Position numbers and translations under genes: made by a program
Shown here: in pieces, positions 36,413 to 44,664 of the stretch
Numbering within the stretch: position 1 is the stretch's first letter
Layout: each line of letters opens with the position of its first letter
Notes under the pieces: generated by a model
Database searches by the model: none
What the model saw: only the letters and a program-made list of their open reading frames with translations
What the model was told of the DNA's origin: nothing
From: Fibrobacter succinogenes
GTDB taxonomy: Bacteria > Fibrobacterota > Fibrobacteria > Fibrobacterales > Fibrobacteraceae
Assembly: GCA_902800815.1 (NCBI GenBank)
Contig: CADCGB010000006.1
Span: 1 to 64,000 of the forward strand
Reading direction: 5' to 3'
DNA: 64,000 nt

Positions 36413-38527
36413 TTATTTCACGCGAATCGTTTTTTGCATGTTGCGCGAACCGTCGCGCACCTGCATGATGTATATCCCGCGGGGCAGACCGTTCGTACTG
36501 ATTGCCGCTCCGGTACTTTCACGCAGTAGCTTTCCGGTCGTACTGAAAATGCGCACGCTTGTTGAACTCGTATATTCTAGGTGGGGTTCCGCCAGCAGGC
36601 CTATCGCAGTCGTACTGTCGGAATCGGGTGGCGCCACAACGTTCACTGCGGCCAGTTCCAGCTGGTCGAGGTTCGGGCCGTCATTGCCGCCCACGGTAGC
36701 GAACGTGATGGTGCTCGCGCCCTGTGGCAACGTGATGGAAACGTCCTTCGTCACGTAGGTGGTCCAGCTTTCCGTCGCCTCGAATGCAACTTCTTGCGAT
36801 TCGCCGGCTTCGCCCTTGATGGAAAGACTGCGCGTGCTCTTGCTCCCGTTCGCGTACGTCAGGGTGAGCTTGTATTCGCCTTCCACATCTGCGTACACGG
36901 GCACCTGCACGCTCGATGTCCCTGCGTTGAAGTTCACGTAGCCCGCACCTGCGAAACCTGCGTTGCTGCTCTCGTTGATGCCGTTCTCGATGGCGCCTTC
37001 TTCGGCCTGGAACTTGCCCGAGCCATCGCCGGCGAACGAGGGGGCGAGTTCGATATCACCTGCCGCAGTAATGCTAGCCTGCGGTTTGCTCGCGTCGATA
37101 CCCGCGGCGCTCTTGCCGCTCCAGCCGGCGAATTTCCAGCCGGAGTTGGGAGTGGCGGTAAATGTCGCCGTCTTGCCTTCCATGACCTTGTCGCCGCTGA
37201 GGTTTGTGCTGACCATGCCGCCGATGGCTTCGCCAAGCGTCACCTTGTAGTAGGTGGCGTTCGCGTCAATGGTCGTGACTTCGTTGGAGTAGGCGCCTAG
37301 CCCGCCCATGCTGTTCGCGGCGCGCACCGTAATCTTTGAGCCCACCGCGACGCCTTCGAGCGAGAAACTCGGCGTAATCACGTTCGCCTTGTACTTGCCG
37401 TTCACGAAAATAACCCATGCGCGTGCGTTGTTATCGTCGGCCCAGGTAATTTCGGCGCCTTCCTGCGCAATTTTCGGAGTGCCCGCCTGTGCGGTTAACT
37501 TGGTCGGGTCCCAGCTGTCGTTACCCTTGAGCACGTTCTGGAGCGTGTACTTTGCGGCATCGTTTGCGTCCCAGACCGTCTTAAGCGTTGCGGTGGAACC
37601 GTCCTTGCTGCCGTCAAAGTAGGTGCGGCGCTTGCTCGTGTTGACGGGGTTCCCGTTGCCGTCCTTGCTGTTGTATTCGCCAAAGACCTTGGGTGCCGAA
37701 TTCATGTTCTTCTGCCAGCCCTCGGCGGTGGGTTGCGCTATCATCCTAGTGTTCAGGAATACAGTCCTTGCGGTTCCCCACGAACGCCCGAGATAGAATG
37801 TCCCGTTGAAACTGTTGTTCGTTACGGTAATTGTCGCATTGTTGAATACGTAACCCCATTCGGTATTGTTCTGCGAAGCGGTAATGTAGCCACCGCTACG
37901 GCGCATCACCAGGTTCGTGCCTTCAAAGAACACGTCGCCGTCACCGCAGATAAAGTCTACCGTGCCTTCGATTTGCCCGCCTTCCCAGTAGCTACGGCCC
38001 TTGCCTCCGTTCAACTTGGTGTAGTAGGTGTCCTGGGTGCTTAGAAGCTTTACGTTCTTGTAGACAAGTTTGTCGCCCACAGTCATCAAGGCATCGTGCC
38101 TGCAGGCGCTACCGCAATTGTTCTCGTTGCCGTAATTTGCCTTGTTGTAGAGCGTGATGTCTTGCATGTAGACGCCGTTCGCGCTTACCTTGAGCGTCGC
38201 CGTAACGCTGATGCCCTCGTTGATGGACTTGTTGTAGAGCACCGTCTTGTCGGCGCTCTGGCCCACGAGCGAAGTGTTAGATGCCGTGAAGGTCGTCATC
38301 TGGTTACTGTCGCCGGTAAGGCTCCCGATGTTGTATTCGCCATCGGGGAAGAATATGACGTAGTGGCTCGATTCGCTTGCGCCTGCGGACTTGGCCGCAT
38401 TCATGGCCGCCTTGAAGTCACCGTCCACGCCGACGACGAAATCGATTTTCTTTTTCTCGACCGCGAATGCGCTCACCGTGAAAGCGAGCGTCGCTAAAAG
38501 AAATTTGGATGTCCAGTTGTTCTGCAT
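36413..38527 (-). CDS. Secreted multidomain pectinesterase (CE8)
   Basis: A 704-residue pectin methylesterase that removes methyl groups from homogalacturonan. A signal peptide covers 1-22. The CE8 right-handed helix (about 27-310) shows STQDTYYTK, VDFICGDGDVFFEG (catalytic Asp) and YLGRSWGTAR (Arg/Trp). Next come a fibronectin-like segment, an InlB/Listeria-Bacteroides-type repeat (GWKFAGWSG), a CBM6/35-like jelly roll (about 505-635, AEEGAIENGINESSNAGFAG) and a C-terminal domain of about 70 residues with VRIFSTTGKLL and GIYIMQVRDG that resembles a type IX secretion sorting domain. It follows the pectate lyase gene by 27 bases and has an AAGGGAA ribosome site. Confidence 0.9.
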   Translation of the reverse strand: MQNNWTSKFLLATLAFTVSAFAVEKKKIDFVVGVDGDFKAAMNAAKSAGASESSHYVIFFPDGEYNIGSLTGDSNQMTTFTASNTSLVGQSADKTVLYNKSINEGISVTATLKVSANGVYMQDITLYNKANYGNENNCGSACRHDALMTVGDKLVYKNVKLLSTQDTYYTKLNGGKGRSYWEGGQIEGTVDFICGDGDVFFEGTNLVMRRSGGYITASQNNTEWGYVFNNATITVTNNSFNGTFYLGRSWGTARTVFLNTRMIAQPTAEGWQKNMNSAPKVFGEYNSKDGNGNPVNTSKRRTYFDGSKDGSTATLKTVWDANDAAKYTLQNVLKGNDSWDPTKLTAQAGTPKIAQEGAEITWADDNNARAWVIFVNGKYKANVITPSFSLEGVAVGSKITVRAANSMGGLGAYSNEVTTIDANATYYKVTLGEAIGGMVSTNLSGDKVMEGKTATFTATPNSGWKFAGWSGKSAAGIDASKPQASITAAGDIELAPSFAGDGSGKFQAEEGAIENGINESSNAGFAGAGYVNFNAGTSSVQVPVYADVEGEYKLTLTYANGSKSTRSLSIKGEAGESQEVAFEATESWTTYVTKDVSITLPQGASTITFATVGGNDGPNLDQLELAAVNVVAPPDSDSTTAIGLLAEPHLEYTSSTSVRIFSTTGKLLRESTGAAISTNGLPRGIYIMQVRDGSRNMQKTIRVK

Positions 38528-38554
38528 ATTTCTTTTCCCTTGTCGTCTTGAATT

Positions 38555-40330
38555 CTATCGCTGTGCTCCGGAATGGCTGCTGCCGTTTACGCGGAACACC
38601 TTGCCGTTGCCGCGCCTAAGGTACACGCCCGCGCTGTTGCCGTGGGTGCCGAAGTCCACGAAGTAGCGGTCTGCCGTTCTCGCCGGACTTGCTGCGCGGA
38701 CATCCCGCACGCCGATAGCTGTCGTGCCCGAGTCGCCCGGAGTCGTGCTGGTATCGCCCACATCGACCTTGCCCGCGAGCAGGTTCTCACTCATCCAGCC
38801 GATGTAATCGATGTTCGCCATGCCGTCATTCGAGAGGCTCGTGAACTTGAGTTCGCTGTAGCCCGCGGGCAGTTCCACTTCGACGGATTGCGTCTTCCAG
38901 GTGGTCCATGCAGAGGTTGATTCCATGCTGCCGTCTGCGATAAGCGTCTTGTCGCCGGCGGTAACGCTGTACCCGCGTGCAGAACCGCCGCCGTTCGCGA
39001 AACTGATGTAGAGCGTATACTTGCCTTCCTTCTCGGCGGTCACGCCATAGGTCACGTAACTACCCTTCTCGTTATCCACGTTCGCGTAGCCTTCGCCCAC
39101 GAACCCGGCGTTGCTTGCTTCCTTCACACCCTTGATGTCGGTGAAGCCCACGCCGTCGATAAACACCTTGCAGGAATCGCTCCCGCACATGGCTGCCGGC
39201 GGGGGAGGTTCCACGTAGGTGCCCGCCACCTTCTCGAGCGCCGCAAGGTACGCCGATTCCGCGCTCAGGATTGCGGAACCGTAATCGCCCGCCCACTGGT
39301 AACCCGTGCGGCGTTCCTCGCTGATTTTCATGAAGTCCTGCGTCTTGGTGCTGGCCCCGTCGCGGTCGCAGAAGAAGTAGTCGTCGCTGTTCACCTCGTA
39401 GAAGCGGAACCACAGCGAGGATCCCGCCTTGTCGACGATGCCCGCTGTCTTGCTGAACGCCTTGTCCGCGAGTTTGTTCTTCTTGTACCAGGCGATGGCG
39501 CCCTTGACCGCCTTCTGGATTGCTTCGGTCTGTTCGGGCCAGTTCATCAGGAACCACACCACGCCCATCGATTCGTTGCCGGACTTGCTCGGGAGTTCGT
39601 ACGCGCGGGCACCCACCGGAGCGAGGCTGTTCGTGTCGTGCTGCGCACACCATACCGTCAAGTTTCCGTTGTTCACAATCTGCGCCTTGAGCAGGTAGTC
39701 TATGGCCTTGTCGAGGGCGGACTTCATCTTGTTTCGGGTCGCGTCGTCGATGATGTCGCTATCGAAGGGCGAAGTCCTGTTCGCGATGTCCATCATGGTG
39801 ACCATCGCGCGGATCATGGCGTTGTCGTTCAGTGTAATCTGGTCGCTGTAATTGCCGCGCTTGGGCCACACCTGCGGAAGCCCGCCCTTGGAACGCTGCA
39901 TGGTGAGGATAAAGTTTAGGGCCTTGTTGAAACTCGACTTGAACGTGTTCTTGTAATTGCTGTTTGTCGTTTCCTTGTAGCGCACCGCCAGCAGGCGCAT
40001 TTCCTGGATAGTCGCGTTGTTGTCGATGGTGCCGAGGTCGCCGCCGTCCTTGGAACGCCATTCCGACTTGTTGCCGCTCGTGTATGCGCTCTTGTACTTG
40101 TCGGCCATCGCCTTGTAAAAACCGCCGTTGCTGATCTGCCACGTGGTCATGTTGTAGGTGTACTGGTCGATATCCATGCCGGAAGCGGCCGAGGTCAGCT
40201 CCGAATAGCCGCGGTAGCTGTTGATTTTCGAGACCGCCGTGGAGGGCGGTACGTAATCGGCCGCGAAAGAGAAAGACGTCCCGGAAACCAGGGTGAGCGT
40301 CGCAACAGTTCCAAACCAGATTTTTCCCAT
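38555..40330 (-). CDS. Secreted pectate lyase (PL10-like) with CBM and basic C-terminus
   Basis: A 591-residue enzyme that cleaves de-esterified polygalacturonate by beta-elimination. After a signal peptide (1-23), the PL10-type catalytic domain (about 30-375) shows YNMTTWQISNGGFYKAMADK, GDLGTIDNNATIQEMRLLA, GGLPQVWPKRGNYSDQITLND and NESMGVVWFLMNWPE. A CBM6/35-like domain follows (about 395-515, EASNAGFVGEGYANVDN). The C-terminus after a Thr/Ser linker is Arg/Gly-rich (VYLRRGNGKVFRVNG), like the basic terminal domains reported on Fibrobacter fibrolytic enzymes, and differs from the sorting-type end of the neighbouring esterase. It is the first gene of the pectin operon. Confidence 0.88.
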   Translation of the reverse strand: MGKIWFGTVATLTLVSGTSFSFAADYVPPSTAVSKINSYRGYSELTSAASGMDIDQYTYNMTTWQISNGGFYKAMADKYKSAYTSGNKSEWRSKDGGDLGTIDNNATIQEMRLLAVRYKETTNSNYKNTFKSSFNKALNFILTMQRSKGGLPQVWPKRGNYSDQITLNDNAMIRAMVTMMDIANRTSPFDSDIIDDATRNKMKSALDKAIDYLLKAQIVNNGNLTVWCAQHDTNSLAPVGARAYELPSKSGNESMGVVWFLMNWPEQTEAIQKAVKGAIAWYKKNKLADKAFSKTAGIVDKAGSSLWFRFYEVNSDDYFFCDRDGASTKTQDFMKISEERRTGYQWAGDYGSAILSAESAYLAALEKVAGTYVEPPPPAAMCGSDSCKVFIDGVGFTDIKGVKEASNAGFVGEGYANVDNEKGSYVTYGVTAEKEGKYTLYISFANGGGSARGYSVTAGDKTLIADGSMESTSAWTTWKTQSVEVELPAGYSELKFTSLSNDGMANIDYIGWMSENLLAGKVDVGDTSTTPGDSGTTAIGVRDVRAASPARTADRYFVDFGTHGNSAGVYLRRGNGKVFRVNGSSHSGAQR

Positions 40331-40349
40331 AACATCCTCATCGTCTTGA

Positions 40350-40365
40350 TAACGATACTTCGTTA
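40350..40365. repeat. Operator-like inverted repeat at the pectate lyase start site
   Basis: TAACGA / TCGTTA with a 4-base spacer, just downstream of the predicted transcription start, a position suited to repression. Confidence 0.45.
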
Positions 40366-40420
40366 ATCTAACATAATATATGTCAAAATTGCCTGCGGGG
40401 AACGTTATTTTTATTTACAA

Positions 40421-40436
40421 GTTGTCCATAGACAAC
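40421..40436. repeat. Operator-like inverted repeat in the divergent region
   Basis: GTTGTC / GACAAC with a CATA spacer, about 40 bases upstream of the pectate lyase -10 box and about 185 bases before the fusion gene. Confidence 0.4.
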
Positions 40437-40619
40437 GCCGGAAATGGCGAAATTTGCTCAAAAAACGGGTCGGGAACGTCTGCCTGTGTTTACGCAAGAG
40501 TCCATTTATATGTGAAAAATGCTCCTGTCGCTAGCCTAAAGAGAGTATTTTTACAAAACGAAACACGAAAAGTCATTCTGGAGCGCCCGTCGGGAGCGAA
40601 AGAATCCAAGAGGAACAAG

Positions 40620-42542
40620 ATGAAGGTCCTGAAGTTTGCAATTCTCGGGTGTGGCCATATCGCCACGAAGATGGCCGCTGCGGTCAAGACTCTCGAAAAA
40701 CGCGGTATGGGCGTGGAATGCTACGCGGTGGCTTCGCGCACGCTTGACAAGGCGAAAAAGTTTGCCGACGATTACGGGTTCGGCCGGGCGTACGGCAGTT
40801 ACGAGGAACTCGCGCAGGATTCTGCGGTGGACTTAATCTACATCGCGACACCGCATTCCGAACACTACAATAACATTTTACTTTGTCTGGAACATGGCAG
40901 GAATTTGCTCGTGGAGAAGGCCTTTACCGCGAATGCCCTGATGGCGTCGGAAGCGATTGCCCTCGCCGAGGAGAAGGGCGTGTTCATGAGCGAGGCGATG
41001 TGGACGCGTTTCTTGCCTGCGGTGCAGATGGTGAAGGACTGGATTTTGGCCGGGAAGATTGGCAAGGTGGAAAGCGTGGAGGCCGACTTCTCGATGCCGC
41101 TTTCGCATATCGGTCGCCTGCACAAGTCCGAACTTGCGGGTGGTGCGCTGCTTGACTTGGGTATTTACAGTTTGACGTTTGCGGATATCTTTTTGACGGA
41201 CCCGGAAATTTGCAGGGTTGGGCGTGATGATGGTAAGGACTGCGTCGCGAATCATATCGTGCAGACAAAGACGAAGTGCGTCAAGTTCCATACGGGCGTC
41301 GATGCGACGGACTGGATTGACCTCGTGTATGCAGGCGGACAGGTCGCACACCTCAAGACATCGATGGTGGCCCCGCTCAAGAACGAGGGCGTTATCTATG
41401 GTTCGAAAGGATTCATCCGCGTGCAGAACCTCAACGACATGGTGGAAATTCAACTGTTCGATGTCGCCGGAACGCTTGTGGAATCCGTGAAGCCGCCGCG
41501 CATCGAGAACTGCTATGAATATGAGGTGCTGGGCTGCAAGGCTGCCCTCGAGAAGGGCCTGAAGGAATGCCCCGAGATGCCGCATAGCAAGACCATGCAG
41601 ATGATGACGCAGATGGATGGCCTCCGTGCGCAATGGGGTGTAAGTTACCCGTTCGAACTCAGCCCGGGTGAAGTCTGGAACCGCAGTGGCGACAAGTCCT
41701 TCCTTGAAATTTTCGACATTGAGACAGGTGAAACAAAACTCCTCAAGGAATTTGACAAGGTCATTGAGGCGCCGAACTGGAGTGCCGATGGCAAGTTCCT
41801 CACATACAACAGCGAAGGCCGAATCTACAAGTACGAAATTGAGTCGGGTGCAATTACCGAGGTGCCCAGTTATTTCGTGGACAACTGCAACAACGACCAC
41901 GTTCTTTCTCCCGATGGTGAAGGCTTGTACGTGAGCCACCACACCAAAGAAGACGGCCTTTCGCGCATCTACAAGATTTTCTTCGATGGCCGCATGCCGG
42001 TACTCGTTACCCCGCTCGCGCCGAGCTACCTGCATGGCGTTACCGCCGACGGCAAGATGCTCGCGTACTGCGCCGAACGCAATGGCGAGTACGACATTTA
42101 TACAATTCCGACTGCGGGCGGAAACGAAAAGCAGTTGACAACCGCATTCGGACTGAACGACGGTCCGGAATACGACTGCGACGGAGAATACATCTGGTTT
42201 AACTCGGTACGCACGGGCCGCATGCAGGCCTGGCGCATGAAGGCCGACGGTTCCGAGCAGACACAGATGACGTTCGATGCGCATTGGAACACCTGGTTCC
42301 CACACGTTTCGCCCGACCGCAAAAAAGTCGTGATGCTTGCCTACCATGAGTGCGACGTGCGCCCTGGTGAACACGTACCCAACAAGAACGTGGAAATCCG
42401 GCTGATGACCGGCAGCGATAAAACAGGCTGGAGCGAACCGCGTACGATTCTAAAGTTGTTCGGCGGCCAGGGAACCATCAACGTGAATTCCTGGGCCCCC
42501 GACAGCAAGCGCTTCGCCTACGTAAGGTACGAGAAGGGGTAA
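40620..42542 (+). CDS. Gfo/Idh/MocA oxidoreductase fused to TolB-like beta-propeller
   Basis: A 640-residue protein joining two complete domains. Residues 1-345 form an NAD(P)-dependent sugar or dihydrodiol dehydrogenase: the nucleotide fold AILGCGHIATKMA, the VEKAF motif with the expected catalytic Lys100, and the closing QMDGLRAQWGVSYPFE typical of the family end. Residues 352-640 form a PD40/TolB-type propeller with repeated blades such as APNWSADGKFLTYN, LHGVTADGKMLAYCAERNG, YDIYTIPTAGGNEKQLT and SWAPDSKRFAYVRYE. No signal peptide is present, so it should be cytosolic. ATG 40620 follows AGAGGAAC; the open frame upstream is not protein-like. Its divergent position next to pectin genes suggests a role in uronate or oligogalacturonide use, by inference only. 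Confidence 0.82.
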   Translation: MKVLKFAILGCGHIATKMAAAVKTLEKRGMGVECYAVASRTLDKAKKFADDYGFGRAYGSYEELAQDSAVDLIYIATPHSEHYNNILLCLEHGRNLLVEKAFTANALMASEAIALAEEKGVFMSEAMWTRFLPAVQMVKDWILAGKIGKVESVEADFSMPLSHIGRLHKSELAGGALLDLGIYSLTFADIFLTDPEICRVGRDDGKDCVANHIVQTKTKCVKFHTGVDATDWIDLVYAGGQVAHLKTSMVAPLKNEGVIYGSKGFIRVQNLNDMVEIQLFDVAGTLVESVKPPRIENCYEYEVLGCKAALEKGLKECPEMPHSKTMQMMTQMDGLRAQWGVSYPFELSPGEVWNRSGDKSFLEIFDIETGETKLLKEFDKVIEAPNWSADGKFLTYNSEGRIYKYEIESGAITEVPSYFVDNCNNDHVLSPDGEGLYVSHHTKEDGLSRIYKIFFDGRMPVLVTPLAPSYLHGVTADGKMLAYCAERNGEYDIYTIPTAGGNEKQLTTAFGLNDGPEYDCDGEYIWFNSVRTGRMQAWRMKADGSEQTQMTFDAHWNTWFPHVSPDRKKVVMLAYHECDVRPGEHVPNKNVEIRLMTGSDKTGWSEPRTILKLFGGQGTINVNSWAPDSKRFAYVRYEKG

Positions 42543-42549
42543 GCTTTTT

Positions 42550-42555
42550 TATATC
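42550..42555 (+). promoter_or_regulatory. Candidate -10 box for the flavin reductase-like gene
   Basis: TATATC lies 48 bases before ATG 42604, which has AAAGGAG. An ATG at 42562 is 6 bases from the box, so a longer leaderless product is also conceivable. Confidence 0.4.
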
Positions 42556-42603
42556 TTGTAAATGAGCCTGCAAACTTTATTGCGGGCCTTAAAGGAGTTC
42601 TGC

Positions 42604-43161
42604 ATGCGTAAGAATCTTGGAGTCAAGGCATATCTATATCCGCAGCCCACGCTGGTGATTGCGACATACAACGAGGATGGTTCCCCGAATGCGATGGTTG
42701 CTGCATGGGGTAGCGTGAGTGACACGAACCAGGTCGCCATCTATGTGGCGCATAGCCACAAGACGATGCCGAATATCCTTGCGCGCAAGGCGTTCACGGT
42801 GAGCATGGCGAACGAGAAGAACATCAAGGCCATCGACTACCTGGGCGTGACTTCGGGCAACAAGGTTGCAGACAAGTTTGCAAAGTCCGGGCTTACCGCC
42901 GTCAAGAGCGAGAACGTGGACGCCCCGCTAATTGCGGAACTCCCGCTCGCGCTCGAATGCAAATTCGTGAGCTATGACGAGGAGTCGGAACTCCTGCTGG
43001 GCGAAGTCGTGAACGTGACCGCAGACGAGTCGGCACTGGACGAGAAGGGGAACCTCTCGGTAGAAAAACTCAAGCCGGTGTGCTACGATTCTGCGGGTCA
43101 CGGCTATTACGTGATGGAACGTCGCGTGGGCAATGCCTTCAGCGACGGCAAGACTCTCTAG
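42604..43161 (+). CDS. Flavin reductase-like FMN-binding protein
   Basis: A 185-residue protein of the flavin reductase-like FMN-binding split-barrel family. The opening KAYLYPQPTLVIATYNEDG followed by NAMVAAWGSVSD and KTMPNILARKAFTVSMANE is typical, and VERMR-type ends are replaced by YVMERRVGNAF. Such proteins bind FMN and act in electron transfer or as reductases; the partner is unknown. I use ATG 42604 because of the strong AAAGGAG; an in-frame ATG at 42562 would add 14 residues that do not match the family. It is convergent with the adaptor gene, with only 3 bases between the stops. Confidence 0.88.
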   Translation: MRKNLGVKAYLYPQPTLVIATYNEDGSPNAMVAAWGSVSDTNQVAIYVAHSHKTMPNILARKAFTVSMANEKNIKAIDYLGVTSGNKVADKFAKSGLTAVKSENVDAPLIAELPLALECKFVSYDEESELLLGEVVNVTADESALDEKGNLSVEKLKPVCYDSAGHGYYVMERRVGNAFSDGKTL

Positions 43162-43164
43162 GCC

Positions 43165-44535
43165 TTATTTCTTCTTCCTGCCCGGCGGCGTAGGCATGAA
43201 CGGGTTCGAGGCCTTTGCCTTCTCGGTACTGGCGGCGCTGACGCTTTCCTGGCTAACGACCACGGAATCGCCGACGGAGAGTCCCTTCAGGATTTGAATA
43301 TTCACGCCGTCGCTGATGCCGGTCTTGACCCTGCGGGGGGCCGCCTTCCCGTCGATGCTGACCCATACGTGGTCGCCCGCGGGTTTCTTCGCACCGGCAC
43401 GCTTCTTGAATACGGCCTTTCCTCCCTTTCCGCCACCCGGCGGGCCGAATCCGCCGGGACCGCCTGGGGGCGGGCCGCCTGCGCCCATGTCGGGCGGCGG
43501 AGGCGGGAAGTCTCCCTTCGCAAATGCGCTGTCGCCTGCGAGCGAGTCGCGGCCCATGCGCGGCGGGCGCGGCATGTCCTTCGGGTCTGCCATCGGGGTC
43601 CCGTCTGCGGGAGTAAACTTGAGAGCCTTCACGGGAATCGCGATGGCATCCTTCACCTCTTGCGTCACGATGGTGCAGGTCGCCGTCATGCCGGGCAAGA
43701 GCTTCTGTTCCGGGTTCTCTGCGGTAATCACCACCGTGTATGTCACCACGTTGCTCGTGGTCGTCGGGTTCAGGCGCACTTCCTGTACGGAGCCATTGAA
43801 CGTTTCTCCCTGGAAGGCGTCTACGGTGAATGTCACGCGCTGTTCCTGCTTTACCTGGCCGATGTCCGCCTCGTCGACGGCTGCCATCACCTTCATCTGG
43901 CTTAAATCCTTCGCAATCACGAACAGGGTAGGTGTGCTCATGGAGGCGGCGACGGTCTGGCCCACTTCCACGGCGCGCTTCAGCACCACGCCGTCAATCG
44001 GGCTCTTGATGGTCGCGTAGCTCAAGTTGAGCCTTGCCTGGCTTACCTCGTTTTTGCTGCGTTCCGCAGCGAGTTTTGCCGAATTCATGTTGTACTCGGC
44101 GGTCTCGAGTTCCACTGCGCTTGCGGCGTTGCTCTCGGAAAGTTTCTTAACGCGGTTGTAGGTCGATTCCTTGTACTTGTAGTCATTCTCGGCGCTACGG
44201 TAGGCAATTTCGGCCTGCGTGAGCGTTGCCTTCAGTTTGGACTTGTCGAGCTCAGCGATGACCTGTCCCTTCTTTACCTTGGAATTGAAATCCACGTAGA
44301 TTTTCGCGATATCGCCCGAGACCTGCGTGCCGACTTCCACCTGGTCTACCGGCTCGAGTGTACCTGTTGCCGAAATCGTGGTCGAGATCGTGGTCTGTGT
44401 GACCTTAGCGCTCACGAGCGGGCCTGCGGCTTCGCTTGCCTTCTCCGTAAAAAAGAAGAACTTCACGCCGTAGGCGATGCCCGCAAGCACTGCGAGCACG
44501 ACGACAAGTTTCAGCAGTTTCTTCAAGAAATTCAT
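43165..44535 (-). CDS. MacA-type periplasmic adaptor (HlyD/RND family)
   Basis: A 456-residue inner-membrane-anchored adaptor that links an ABC or RND exporter to an outer-membrane channel. The N-terminal TM spans about 7-28. A lipoyl half-motif (VEVGTQVSGDIAKIYVDFN) is followed by an alpha-helical hairpin (about 105-180), the second lipoyl half (IKSPIDGVVLKRAVEVGQTV) and a beta-barrel domain. An unusual Pro/Gly/Asp-rich insertion (about 325-375, with DFPPPPPDMGAGG and PPGGPGGFGPPGGG) interrupts the C-terminal membrane-proximal domain. The usual partner MacB or RND pump gene is not adjacent; the upstream neighbour is divergent and the downstream one convergent. Confidence 0.88.
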   Translation of the reverse strand: MNFLKKLLKLVVVLAVLAGIAYGVKFFFFTEKASEAAGPLVSAKVTQTTISTTISATGTLEPVDQVEVGTQVSGDIAKIYVDFNSKVKKGQVIAELDKSKLKATLTQAEIAYRSAENDYKYKESTYNRVKKLSESNAASAVELETAEYNMNSAKLAAERSKNEVSQARLNLSYATIKSPIDGVVLKRAVEVGQTVAASMSTPTLFVIAKDLSQMKVMAAVDEADIGQVKQEQRVTFTVDAFQGETFNGSVQEVRLNPTTTSNVVTYTVVITAENPEQKLLPGMTATCTIVTQEVKDAIAIPVKALKFTPADGTPMADPKDMPRPPRMGRDSLAGDSAFAKGDFPPPPPDMGAGGPPPGGPGGFGPPGGGKGGKAVFKKRAGAKKPAGDHVWVSIDGKAAPRRVKTGISDGVNIQILKGLSVGDSVVVSQESVSAASTEKAKASNPFMPTPPGRKKK

Positions 44536-44651
44536 AAAAGCAGCCTAAAAATAGAAAGTATTGCCCTTTTTTCGAGTATTTTGATGCCTGACGGGCTAAA
44601 AAGGTTGCATTGTAGGCAAAAAAGGCCTTTATTTGCTTATAAAATAAATTT

Positions 44652-44664
44652 TATATTAGGTCAC
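44652..44664 (+). promoter_or_regulatory. Leaderless-type -10 box for the CDF transporter
   Basis: TATATT (44652-44657) is 7 bases before ATG 44665. A TTG at 44633-44635 lies 16 bases upstream of the box. Confidence 0.5.

Larger units (their letters stand above)
40331..40619. promoter_or_regulatory. Divergent control region of pectin operon and fusion gene
   Basis: The 289-base gap contains a minus-strand TATATT box (40380-40375) 44 bases before the pectate lyase ATG. It also holds two perfect inverted repeats: TAACGA-TACT-TCGTTA (40350-40365), inside the likely 5' leader of the lyase mRNA, and GTTGTC-CATA-GACAAC (40421-40436). No clear -10 box could be fixed for the plus-strand fusion gene, and no further gene is seen here. 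Confidence 0.5.

Noticed and set aside
40380..40619. An 80-codon N-terminal extension of the dehydrogenase-propeller fusion
   Set aside because: The extension lacks a ribosome site, is low in typical codon bias and precedes the Rossmann start; ATG 40620 has AGAGGAAC.
42562..42603. A leaderless start at ATG 42562 for the flavin reductase-like gene
   Set aside because: The 14 extra residues do not fit the family and the internal ATG 42604 has a strong AAAGGAG, so the first ATG was not used, though it cannot be fully excluded.
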